Source: an uncultured Desulfovibrio sp. (GTDB lineage: Bacteria; Desulfobacterota; Desulfovibrionia; Desulfovibrionales; Desulfovibrionaceae). From it: a stretch of 39,216 nt of DNA. A model generated the notes under the pieces. The model had not been told where the DNA came from. It saw only the letters and a list, made by a program, of their open reading frames with translations, and ran no database searches. Of the stretch, positions 24,201 to 33,000 are shown piece by piece (positions within the stretch are counted from its first letter, which is position 1; each line of letters opens with the position of its first letter). A program made the position numbers and the translations under genes. Location: NCBI GenBank assembly GCA_900546145.1, contig URBN01000018.1:1-39216 (forward strand), read 5' to 3'.

Positions 24201-27200
24201 CCGGCTTCCGTCGGGCATCTTTGAGATTTCACAGCGGTAGAGCGGCCATTTCCCGGCTTTCAGGACCTCGCTGCCCATTCTGCCGCGGATTTCGCTGATG
24301 GCGGTTTCCGCCTGTGCTCCGGTCATGCTGCTGAGATCGTTGACGGACACATGGAAGCGGGGCACTTCGGGCAGGATGCGCTGCCTGCCGTCATTGAGCA
24401 TGACGCAGCGGAGCATGCCGTGCTGCCGGATAATGCGGTTCCAGGCCTCTTCCATACGCGCGGGGTCGAGATCCGGGGACGCCATTTCAAGATAAACGTG
24501 GCAGGACACATTGCCGAGCACCAGCGCGCCGGTGCGGCCCACCCAGTAGGCCTGCTGCATGCCCATGAGCGGGAAGGGCTCGTTCATGGAGCCGGGATCG
24601 GGCACGATGGCCGGGAAAGCGTCCTCTTTTGTCTCTTCCTTTCCGGATCCGCCGAGGCATTCGCTCACCCGCGCGGCCAGGCCGTTCACCGTGGGGCTCT
24701 CAAAAAGCAGGCTTCTGTCGAGCCGGACCTGGAACTTGCCTTCGAGGAAGTTGAAGAGGTCGAGGGCCAGCAGACTGTCGATGCCCATTTCGATGAGGCT
24801 GGCGTCAGGATCAAGGGACCCGGGATCCACCCTCAGGATGGAAGCGGCCTTGAACAGGACGGCCTCTTTCACGGATTCGGCCGAAGCTGACGGCGCGGCC
24901 CCGGACTGGGCCGGAACGTCAGCACGGCGCGTCTCCCTGTCAGACGGCTCCTCCCTGGACGCCTCCCTGGTTCCGGAGCAGAGGTGGCGGATAATGCCGG
25001 ACAGGCGGTCATCTCCGAGAGCGGCTCCGTACTTCGCCCAGTCCATATCGAGCACGGCTCCCCGGGATTCCCCGCGGGCGAGGAGGTCTTCCATGACGGC
25101 AAAGCCGTCTGCGGGGGAGAACGATCCGATGCCGATACGCCTGAGGATTTCGGGATTCACGGACCTCCAGGCCATCCCCGTTCCGTGGAAGGCGCCGAAA
25201 TTGACGCTGAGGGCAGGAAGGCCGAGGCGTCTGCGGTAGAGGGCCAGCTCATCAAGGAAGGCATTGGCGGAAGCGTAGGAAGCCTGTGCACGCGGCCCCA
25301 TGAAGGAAGCGCTTGAGGAGAAGAGAACGAGGCTCTTCAGACCCGGCTTCAGCTCACGGTCCAGCCTGTGCAGATTCCAGGCGCCAAGGGCCTTGGGAGC
25401 AATGACCTTTCTGAAACGCTCCGCATTCTGTCCTGAAAGGGGACCGTCATCGAGAACGCCGGCGAGATGCCAGATACGGGTAAGCGGGCCGGCTTTATCC
25501 AGAGCCGTTTTCACGGCGGAGAGAAGGGCCGGATAGTCCGTGACGTCAGCTTTTACGTGGCAGACGGAGCAGCCTGTGGCTTCGAGCTCCCGGATGGCCT
25601 TCTTTTCCCTTTCGCCGGGCTCTCTGCGCGAGACAAGAATAAGACTGCGGCAGCCTTCGCTGACGCGGGTCTGCGCGAGGCTCAGGCCGAGATCGCCGAG
25701 GCCGCCTGTGATGAGTTCACAGCCGTCTGCGGTAAGGGGTTCCCGGATGCCGGGCCAGCGGAGGACGATTTTGCCGGTGTGCTTCGTAGCAAGCATGAAG
25801 CGGAAAGCCGAATCATAGTCGTCAATATCGAAGGTGCGCACAGGAAGGATATCAAGACGCCCTTCCGCGCAGTCCCTGATGACACGGCTGAAGATTCCGG
25901 CCATGAGCCGGGGTTCGGTATCTCCGAGGACGACCAGATCCACGGGGAAGTAGTGCATGGTGCCGAGGCTGTTTTCAAGTTTTCCAAGCGGGCGCACGCC
26001 GCTCTTGCCCAGTTCGATGAACGTTCCGCCGTCGCGGACGAGATTCAGGGAAAGCTCCTGGAGTTCTCCGGCCAGGGAATTCAGCACCACGTCGACGCCG
26101 CGGCCGTGCGTCGCCTTCATCACTTCTTCCGCAAAGCCCGCGCTCCGCGAATCCATGACCAGTTCCGCTCCCTGCTCCCTGACAAGGGCGCGCTTGCTGT
26201 CATTGCCGGCCGTGGCGAAAATCCTCGCTCCGGCCCTGCGGCAGATGGACATGGCCGCGAGTCCCACGCCGCCCGAAGCGGCATGGATGAGCACGGTCTG
26301 GCCCGCGCTCACGTGGGCGAGCTCCATGAGCCCGTACCAGGCCGTGATGTAGGCCACAGGAAGCCCGGCCGCCTGCTCGATGCCGAGGGAATCGGGAATG
26401 CGGCAGACCATGGGCGCTGGCAGCGTGACATGCGACCTGAGGCAGCCGAACGCGGCCAGAGCGACTCTGTCACCGGGATGCAGCCCCGTAACGCCTTTAC
26501 CGACGGCCGTGACGCGTCCGGCGCCATCGCTTCCGATGGCTGTGGCCGCGCCGGGATAGATGCCCATGGCCATCATGACGTCGCGGAAATTGAGGCTTGA
26601 GGCCTCTATGGCCACTTCCACCTCTCCTTCGCCCGGGGCTTTGCGCGTCAGATCCTCCCATGCGAGGGCGTCAAGCCCCTTTCCCGTCATGACGAGAGCC
26701 CTTGGCTTTTCCTCATGATGCTCTCCGGCGCCGGAGAGACGGGGTTCCCAGGCATGTCCGCCCCTGATGGAGAGCAGATTTCCGGACATTCCCTGCGCCA
26801 GGACAGAGGCGAGGATCTCTTCGTCCGCGCCGGCGTCCACATCGATGACGCGGGCCTTTATGTCCTGCATCTCCATGTTCACGACGGGAGCCATGCCCCA
26901 GAGCATGCCCTGCCCGGGAAGACGCTCACTCCCGGCGCTCTCAGAACCCGCAGGCCCGAAAGCACCGGAGGTGAGGCAGACGATGTCGAGCTGCCCGCCT
27001 TCTTTCATTTCAGACTGGACGATGCCGAGAACGGTCAGAACGCCGCGCTCCATCACCTCACCGAGCTCAGTGCCGCCGCCAAGCGGCCAGGCGAGGACGA
27101 CATGGCGGCCGCCTTTCCCGGCTGGAAGAGCGGACAGGAGGGAAGGAAGAACTGTCCGCTCTTCAAAGCCGGCGCGCTTCACAACGCATCCGGCAGCCAG

Positions 27201-30050
27201 GAGAATTTTTTCGACCGTATCGGCGGCCGTGCCTTTGTCGCCGAGAAGGAGCCATGACCCGGCAGGCACGGCCCTGCGGACGTCCGCATCCGTCCAGCCG
27301 ATACGGTACTCAAGCCTGTCAGAGAGGGCGTCCTGCCGCGCCTGCTCCCCGGCTGCTGCGGACAGTTCGCTGACGGCAAGCCCCCGGATGAGCCCGAGCG
27401 GAGTGCCAGCGCCGTCCGTAATGGAGACATTGACGTCAAACCTGCGGACATCGCCCTTTTCAAGGTCGTCCGGATTGGCGATTTGGAGATACGCGCGCAT
27501 TACCGCGCTCTGTTTCTCCGCGAGAATGATTTCCTGTGCCCCGGAGGGAACGAAGACGCGTCCTTTCCCGCGCTTCTCCTCCGGGACACAGGCCAGGACG
27601 CCCTGCAGGCAGGCATCCAGGAGGGCGGGCTGCCAGTTCCAGCCGTTTCCCGTTCCCTGCACTTCGAGGCAGGTCCCGCCCTGATTCCTGGTAATTTTTC
27701 TGATGAGCCTGAAAGACGGACCATAGTCGGCGCCCAGGCCGTGCATGGCGGCATAATAGGACTCCGTGTCAGCGCTTTCAGGGAAGGCTTCCGTTCCGGG
27801 CACGTCAAAAGCGGGGATCCCGTCTGACGCCGCGGCTGTGGCCTGGGCGATGCGCTTCCAGGATCCGGCGTTCCCGGGTACTTCCGAAGCGAAAAGCTCA
27901 AGTCTGAGCTCATCCCGGCCGGAGACCGGCGCTGCCGTGATCTCGAAGAAGACGTCTTTTCCTTCTTCAAGTTCAAGGGGAGCGTGGATGCGGAATCCGG
28001 TCAGAACCGCGCCGTTTTCAAATTCCCTGCGGCCGGCGGTGGTCATGAGTTCGATAAAGAAGCTGGCCGGAGCAATAGCCGTGCCGCGTACTTTGTGATC
28101 GAGCAGGGATACGAGGGAATCGCCCGTCAGGACGCCTTCATAGAAGACGGGACCGCCGGGGGCGGCGAAACGGCTCTTCAGCACGGGATGCCGCATCTTT
28201 TCCCTCATGTTCTCCACGCTGGCTTCCCTGCGGGGCCAGCAGCGTTTCCTCTGGAAGGGCGTTCCCGGCAGATGAACCAGGGAAGCTCCCCTGTCAAAGG
28301 CCTCCTTCTGCACCAGACTGAGCGCGCCCGGTTCGCCGGCTATCCAGGCGAGGGCCGCGTTGTCAGGATTTTTGGGAGCGGAGGAGGTTTCAAGCCCGGA
28401 ACTCTTTACGTTGTCGGCGAGGAGAAGACCTTCCGGGGTTTCTCCTTTGGAAAAGAGCTCAAGGTCCTTCGCGAGCACGTCTTCCTTTCCGCGCATGAGC
28501 GCCATGCGGCAGCGGTCAAAACTCCGGCCTGCGCGTACCGTGTAGCAGAAATCGGAAAGCGGCACGCCTTCCTTCAGCCGGTCGGCCATGCGTCCGGCCA
28601 GGGCGCGCAGCATGGGCTCATTGCGTGAGGACAGGACAAAGAGATCCGGCTGGGAAACCGGCGTCCGGGAAGACGTGTGCGCCGGAGGCTCCACAAGCAG
28701 AACGTGGGCGTTTGAGCCGCCGATGCCGAACGAACTGACGCCGGCCGCCCTGGGGGCGGAACTGTCCTTCCAGCGGGCCGGTTCTGTGTTGATATAGAAG
28801 GGGCTCTCCTTCAGGCTGATGGCGGGATTGGCCTCCGTGAAAAGCGGATTCGGCGGAATGACGCCCGTCTTTACGGCCATGGCGGCCTTGATGAGGCTGG
28901 CTATGCCTGCTGCGGCGTCGGCGTGGCCGATATTGGCCTTGACCGCGCCGAGGGCGCAGAAGTTTCTGTCTGACGTGGACCTGCCGAATACCTTATTCAG
29001 GGCGGCGAACTCGATGGGGTCGCCGATGGCCGTGCCCGTTCCGTGCGTTTCCACGTAGCCGATGTCGCGTGGTGAAATGCCCGCAAGGGAAATGGCCTCG
29101 GCGATAACCGAGGTCTGGCCGTACTCGCCGGGAGCCGTGTAGCCCACGCGGCGCGCGCCGTCGTTGTTGATGGCCGAGGCCATGACAACGGCGTAGATGT
29201 CATCTCGGTCAGCCAGGGCGTCCTCAAGACGTTTCAGGGCCACAACGCCGACGCCGCCGGAAAAGACCGTGCCCGAGGCGTTTTTGTCAAAGGGGCGGCA
29301 GTACCCGTCCGGGGAGAAGATCATGCCCTTCTGCCACAGATAGCCGCGTCCCTGGGGCACGTCCACGGCCGCGCCTCCGGCAAGAGCCATGTCGCAGGCT
29401 CCCTGACGCAGACTGTCGCACGCGAGATGCAGGGCCGCCAGCGAGCTTGAGCACGCTGACTGCACACTGATGCTGGGCCCGTGCAGGTTGAGCTTGTAGG
29501 AGACTCGCGTACACAGATAATCCTTGTCGTTGCCCACAAGGCACTGGAAGGCTTCCGCTCCGCCGCCCGGGCGCATGCCGTGGTACACCTGGTTCAGATA
29601 GGTGCTGATGCGGCAGCCGCCGAACATGCCCACGCTCTTTCTGTCAAGCCCGGATCCGGGCAGGGGAGAACAGCCGGCGTCCTCCAGGGCTTCCCAGCAG
29701 CATTCAAGAAACATCCGCTGCTGCGGATCTATCTTTTCAGCCTCACTTCCCGCGTAACCGAAGAACGAGGCGTCAAACATTTCCGTGTCCCTGAGTCCGT
29801 AGAAGGCCCGTACGTAGGAGGGATCATCCAGGAGTTCCCGGCTGACACCGGCTTCAATGAGGTTTTCCCTGTCCGGAAAGGTCACGCTGACCTTTCCGGC
29901 GCAGAGGTTGTCCCAGTATTCCCTGAGGCTCCGGGCACCGGGGAAGCGGCAGCTTATGCCGACAATGGCGATGCCATTTTCAAGTACGTCGTTTTTATCA
30001 ATCATGAGTCCACCCGGCAGCGCCTGCTGCCACTTACTGTTTGTCGACAT
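21288..30050 (-). CDS. Hybrid PKS-NRPS megasynthase B: KS-(no AT)-DH-ER-KR-ACP-Cy-A-PCP
   Basis: 2,920 residues from the ATG at 30050 (AGGA 4 bp upstream, overlapping gene A by 17 bp); an ATG at 30005 behind GGTGG is a possible alternative, 15 residues shorter. KS 26-455 with C200 in QSACSSS. Residues 455-615 hold the KS-AT linker and then directly the post-AT motif TPFQRKRCWP: the AT is missing. DH 620-900 is canonical (H652 in DHKVRGTAIAP, D812). KR structural half 915-1115; ER 1120-1440 (IHAASGGVGLAAM); KR 1450-1690 with LDD (B-type), Y1592 in SYASAN; ACP S1759 (GIDSL); Cy 1823-2255 with intact DLLVADLHS; A 2286-2786, code D-L-W-N-M-S-L-I-W-K, cysteine-like; PCP S2833. The C-terminal tail is arginine-rich. 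It fully reduces a two-carbon unit placed on the first ring and appends the second cysteine as a thiazoline. Its A domain holds an intragenic Fur-like palindrome. Confidence 0.92.
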   Translation of the reverse strand: MSTNSKWQQALPGGLMIDKNDVLENGIAIVGISCRFPGARSLREYWDNLCAGKVSVTFPDRENLIEAGVSRELLDDPSYVRAFYGLRDTEMFDASFFGYAGSEAEKIDPQQRMFLECCWEALEDAGCSPLPGSGLDRKSVGMFGGCRISTYLNQVYHGMRPGGGAEAFQCLVGNDKDYLCTRVSYKLNLHGPSISVQSACSSSLAALHLACDSLRQGACDMALAGGAAVDVPQGRGYLWQKGMIFSPDGYCRPFDKNASGTVFSGGVGVVALKRLEDALADRDDIYAVVMASAINNDGARRVGYTAPGEYGQTSVIAEAISLAGISPRDIGYVETHGTGTAIGDPIEFAALNKVFGRSTSDRNFCALGAVKANIGHADAAAGIASLIKAAMAVKTGVIPPNPLFTEANPAISLKESPFYINTEPARWKDSSAPRAAGVSSFGIGGSNAHVLLVEPPAHTSSRTPVSQPDLFVLSSRNEPMLRALAGRMADRLKEGVPLSDFCYTVRAGRSFDRCRMALMRGKEDVLAKDLELFSKGETPEGLLLADNVKSSGLETSSAPKNPDNAALAWIAGEPGALSLVQKEAFDRGASLVHLPGTPFQRKRCWPRREASVENMREKMRHPVLKSRFAAPGGPVFYEGVLTGDSLVSLLDHKVRGTAIAPASFFIELMTTAGRREFENGAVLTGFRIHAPLELEEGKDVFFEITAAPVSGRDELRLELFASEVPGNAGSWKRIAQATAAASDGIPAFDVPGTEAFPESADTESYYAAMHGLGADYGPSFRLIRKITRNQGGTCLEVQGTGNGWNWQPALLDACLQGVLACVPEEKRGKGRVFVPSGAQEIILAEKQSAVMRAYLQIANPDDLEKGDVRRFDVNVSITDGAGTPLGLIRGLAVSELSAAAGEQARQDALSDRLEYRIGWTDADVRRAVPAGSWLLLGDKGTAADTVEKILLAAGCVVKRAGFEERTVLPSLLSALPAGKGGRHVVLAWPLGGGTELGEVMERGVLTVLGIVQSEMKEGGQLDIVCLTSGAFGPAGSESAGSERLPGQGMLWGMAPVVNMEMQDIKARVIDVDAGADEEILASVLAQGMSGNLLSIRGGHAWEPRLSGAGEHHEEKPRALVMTGKGLDALAWEDLTRKAPGEGEVEVAIEASSLNFRDVMMAMGIYPGAATAIGSDGAGRVTAVGKGVTGLHPGDRVALAAFGCLRSHVTLPAPMVCRIPDSLGIEQAAGLPVAYITAWYGLMELAHVSAGQTVLIHAASGGVGLAAMSICRRAGARIFATAGNDSKRALVREQGAELVMDSRSAGFAEEVMKATHGRGVDVVLNSLAGELQELSLNLVRDGGTFIELGKSGVRPLGKLENSLGTMHYFPVDLVVLGDTEPRLMAGIFSRVIRDCAEGRLDILPVRTFDIDDYDSAFRFMLATKHTGKIVLRWPGIREPLTADGCELITGGLGDLGLSLAQTRVSEGCRSLILVSRREPGEREKKAIRELEATGCSVCHVKADVTDYPALLSAVKTALDKAGPLTRIWHLAGVLDDGPLSGQNAERFRKVIAPKALGAWNLHRLDRELKPGLKSLVLFSSSASFMGPRAQASYASANAFLDELALYRRRLGLPALSVNFGAFHGTGMAWRSVNPEILRRIGIGSFSPADGFAVMEDLLARGESRGAVLDMDWAKYGAALGDDRLSGIIRHLCSGTREASREEPSDRETRRADVPAQSGAAPSASAESVKEAVLFKAASILRVDPGSLDPDASLIEMGIDSLLALDLFNFLEGKFQVRLDRSLLFESPTVNGLAARVSECLGGSGKEETKEDAFPAIVPDPGSMNEPFPLMGMQQAYWVGRTGALVLGNVSCHVYLEMASPDLDPARMEEAWNRIIRQHGMLRCVMLNDGRQRILPEVPRFHVSVNDLSSMTGAQAETAISEIRGRMGSEVLKAGKWPLYRCEISKMPDGSRRMHVSLDLLVADLHSMNLMMSGLASAYRHPELPDPAPTALSFRDYVLAQEKIRDLPAYKKDMEYWLARIDDFAPAPDLPLAVSPSEVKQPHFVRHAARLGRDTWAALRKLAQERGITPSGLLLACYVEVLARWSSRSRFTVDVTMFNRLPMHPDVSRIIGDFTSVILLDCEFNGDLPFVKRAETLQKQLWADMDHGLYSGVDAAREWSRRTGHPGSDIIPVVFTSTLGFGDEHGTHPALSAFGTMVYTITQTPQVWIDHQVREVDDCLDFNWDSVDELFPAGLVDDMFGAYCRLLKMLAAGGRLWNHTRLPLLPEEQQERRILANATSVPSGTPGKATLDSLFARTLERTPDAPAIFQENRVLTYRGLGSAAEGLAQKLLEAGVRKGSLCAVISSGGWQEACAAIAVTCVGAAYMPLDAALPEKRLKHLFEYSGARHVLLKPSDAGLPLPGNVTRIIIDDGLLKLNFNFDIKRNASRPDGLAYVIHTSGSTGEPKGVMIRHERAVNTILAVNRMLSLTSADRVLSVSRFTFDLSVWDIFGMFAAGGALVLPDPKRRLDAAHWLGLMCAHNVTVWNSVPPLLQIFADWLGHHEGMELPPLRCAMLSGDWIPLSLPGAVRRFWPNLRLFSLGGATEASIWSISCEVGEVDPGWKSIPYGRPLPNQRFHILNKWGTDCPDWVPGELFIAGRGLADGYLNDPGRTAERFIRHSGTGEKLYATGDLGCYMPDGSIEFLGRSDSQVKINGYRVELGEVENNLLACPGVGQAAAMAVKGAGAGQMLVAFASPAHGAPKPEPAELRKWLESRLPSFLVPGMIIVKDSLPLTANGKVDRRHLSVEPSARNSQPAGAAAGTETERIMADAIGTVLRGGKPGIDQRFFEMGLSSLDLVTVQNLLEGRLHRTIPLMTLLEHTTIRSLAAWVDSEKARAGSGASKASEKTHGTVSFSRGMGRAEQRMRRRMRSRDDSRFSSNN
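22794..22812. promoter_or_regulatory. Intragenic Fur-like palindrome inside megasynthase B
   Basis: GAAATTGAAATTCAATTTC is a perfect palindrome with 9-bp arms and one central base, placed in an AT-rich patch within a very GC-rich gene. It encodes KLNFNFD just upstream of the adenylation core motif TSGSTG. It differs at only two positions from the cores at 3001-3019 and 38869-38887, and matches the Fur consensus hexamer pattern (GAAATT-GAAATT-C-AATTTC) at 13 of 19 positions. Whether a regulator binds here is unknown. Confidence 0.45.
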
Positions 30051-33000
30051 TCTGTCCTGTATAACCGGTGCCGGCTGCGCGGCGCGTGGCACGGCGTTTC
30101 ATTCTGCGGCGCGCGCCCCTTGCCCCTGCGTCGGACAGAGCCTCATCCGTGGAATCAGTCTTCTCAAAGAGGAAGGCCGCGAGGTCCCTGATATTGGGAT
30201 GCGCGAAGATGTCAGTGATGGCCACTGGTTTTGAAAGCATTTCGCTGACGCGGCGCTGGAAAAGCACGAGCTGCAGGGATGTGGCACCGAGGTCGAAGAA
30301 GTTGTCCAGGGCGCCGATGTTTTCGCGTCCGAGCACCTTCCCGGCCAGAGTAGCGAGCTTCGTCTCTCCTTCGCCTTCGGGCGGCGTAAAGACGGCAGCT
30401 TTGGCGCCGGCTTCAGCCAGGGAAACCAGTTTTTTGCGGTCCACCTTGCCGTTGGGCGTGAGCGGAATGGCCGGCAGGGTGAGGATGGTGTGCGGCACCA
30501 TGTATCCGGGGAGCCACTGTGAGAGGAGCCCGCGGATTTTTTCGGGATCCGCTGTCCCGGATCCTGGCGCGGTTTCTCCGAGGGCCTCGTACATGGCGTC
30601 CGTGAATTTCCAGCCTTTCCCGCGTTCAACCGCGCCGCCGATGAGGCAGTGCAGGCAGCGGTGTGAGGGGCCGAGGCGGAAGACGCCGCTGAAGCGCCCG
30701 TAGTCCACCGCGCCGATCTGGCAGAGCCCGATGGAATGGGGCATGGCCGTCTCTTCCAGAAGCTGGCTCATGAGGCCTGCCTCGATGAGGACGAAATCGT
30801 CGGATCTGTTTCCGTAGACCGGACGGATGGCGTCCATTTCCGCGGCCAGGATGATGGCGAAGGCGCCGCCTTCAAAGATCTCTCTGTTGTGGGAGGGGAA
30901 CGCTTCAGCCGCGTCTTCGGGGCACGGGCTGAGGCGTACCAGGCTGTTCTCCAGGGGGTGGTAGTAGAAGGCGCCGCCGTCCGGGAATCCTTCCACGCGT
31001 CCGGGACGGATGATGACATAGGCCTGGACGGCATACGTCCAGCCCGCGGAACCGTAGCGGTGCCGCACAGTAGGCCATTCCGGCACGCTTAACCCCATGA
31101 GGGAACGCATGAGCGCCCCGAAGTCAGTCCCCGGGACGGGGACGGACAGGAAGCGGCGGGAGGAGATGCGCCGCGAAAAGAGTCCGCCTGTCCTGTCCCC
31201 GTCTGAGCCCATGCTCACCCGCGGCAGACTGGAGAGATCCGACCGCAGGTTGTGCCCCGCCTGTTTGAAGGTGAGGCGATCTGTTTCGTCAATGAGCGAG
31301 ATCCCGGCCTCCTGCATAGCCTTTCTGCGGGTCTCGTATTCCTCAGGCGTCTCGGCCGGCGTCTCTTTCGCGCCTTCCATGGCAACGAAACCGGCCAGCC
31401 TGCTTCCCTCGCGGCCGCTTACAACGGCGGCCGCGGCGTTTTTTACACCGGGACAGCGGCGCATGGCGCTTTCGATTTCTCCGAGCTCCACCCGGAAGCC
31501 GTTCACCTTGACCTGACTGTCGCTGCGTCCCATGAACTCGATCGTTCCGTCCGGCCAGTAGCGTCCGAGGTCGCCCGTGCGGTAGAGGCGCTCTCCCGTG
31601 ACGGGATGCCTGAAGAAGGCTTTTTCCGTCAGAGCGGGATTATTGAGATAGCCCTGCGCGAGGCCGCGGCCCGTAATATAGAGATCTCCCGTTACCCAGT
31701 CCGGGCAGGGACTCATGTCTTCGTCAAGCACGAGGTATCCCTGGTTGCTGAGAGGTCTGCCGTAGGGAATGCTGTGCCAGCTTTCCGGCACGGATGTGAC
31801 CTTCTGCAGGTTGGACCAGATGGAGGCTTCCGTGGCGCCGCCCATGGCCGCAACGGTGATGCCGGGCCAGGCCGCGCGCATGCGTCCGGGCATGGAGAGC
31901 GGGATGCGGTCGCCGCTCAGAATAGCGAGGCGGAGTTTTTCCGGAGTGGCTTCCGCGTGTTCACCGAGGTAGTCGAGAAGGAGCTGCATGAGCGCGGGCG
32001 TCGTGTTCCAGATGGTGACGCCGCGCTCTTTCATGAGGCGGCACCAGGCCGCGGGATCCTGCAGTTCGTCAGGCGCGGGCATGACTATGGCACCGCCTGC
32101 GCCGGTGACGCCGAAGGCGTCAAAGACGGAAAGATCGAAAGAGAGGCTCGCCAGGGCGAGCACGCGGTCACCGGCGCCGAGGCAGAAGCGTTCCCTCAGA
32201 TCGGCGAGGGTGTTGTCGCAGGCCGCGTGCTGGATAACCACGCCCTTGGGCGTCCCTGTGGATCCGGAAGTGTAGATGACATACGCCGGCATAGCAGGAT
32301 CCACGGGCTCGGGGAGCCCCGCGGAGTCCGCGTTCCGCGTTGCGCCTTCCGTGACGGGAACGGCGGAACAGCCGACGCGTTCGGCACGGGCTTCCTCACC
32401 GGGGCGGACGAGGCAGAAGCGGACTTTTGCTTCCTTCATCATGAAGATGAGGCGTTTGTCCGGCAGGGCCGGATCCGCGGGCAGGTACGTTCCGCCGGCC
32501 AGAAGGATGGCCATGGCCGCGGCGATCTGCTCCCAGCTCTTTTCCATCATGACAGCGGCGATTTCGCCTTTGTGGAAACCGGCCCGCATGAGACCGGAGG
32601 CGATGCCTTTCGCGATATTCACGATTTCCGCGCGGGAGAAGACGCGCTCCCCTGCCATGATGGCGGGGAGTGCGCCGTCAGCTCCGGCCTGTCTCAGGAA
32701 CGCTGCCTGAATGGTTTCGGGAACGCGTTCCACGGCCGTGTCATTGGCGGCCCTGCGCGCGGCTTCCTGTCCAGCGGGAAGACCGGCGAGCGGCACGGTC
32801 CTGTCCCAGAAGGCGGGATCCGTGAGCTTTTCGAGGAAGGCGCTGTAGGTTCCAAACATGGCGTCCATCATGCCGTCCGGGAAAAGCGCTCCCACGCAGT
32901 CCCAGGTGTAGATGAGCCTGCCCTTATATTCGCAGACCTGATGATCGAGCCAGACCTGGGGCGTCTGCGAGACGGAATAGCCTGCGCGGACGTCCATGTC

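Noticed and set aside
28206..28688. Classical trans-AT polyketide synthase
   Set aside because: Remnants of AT linkers, an intact cis AT in protein C, and DH-ER-KR order with structural KR halves indicate cis-AT origin.
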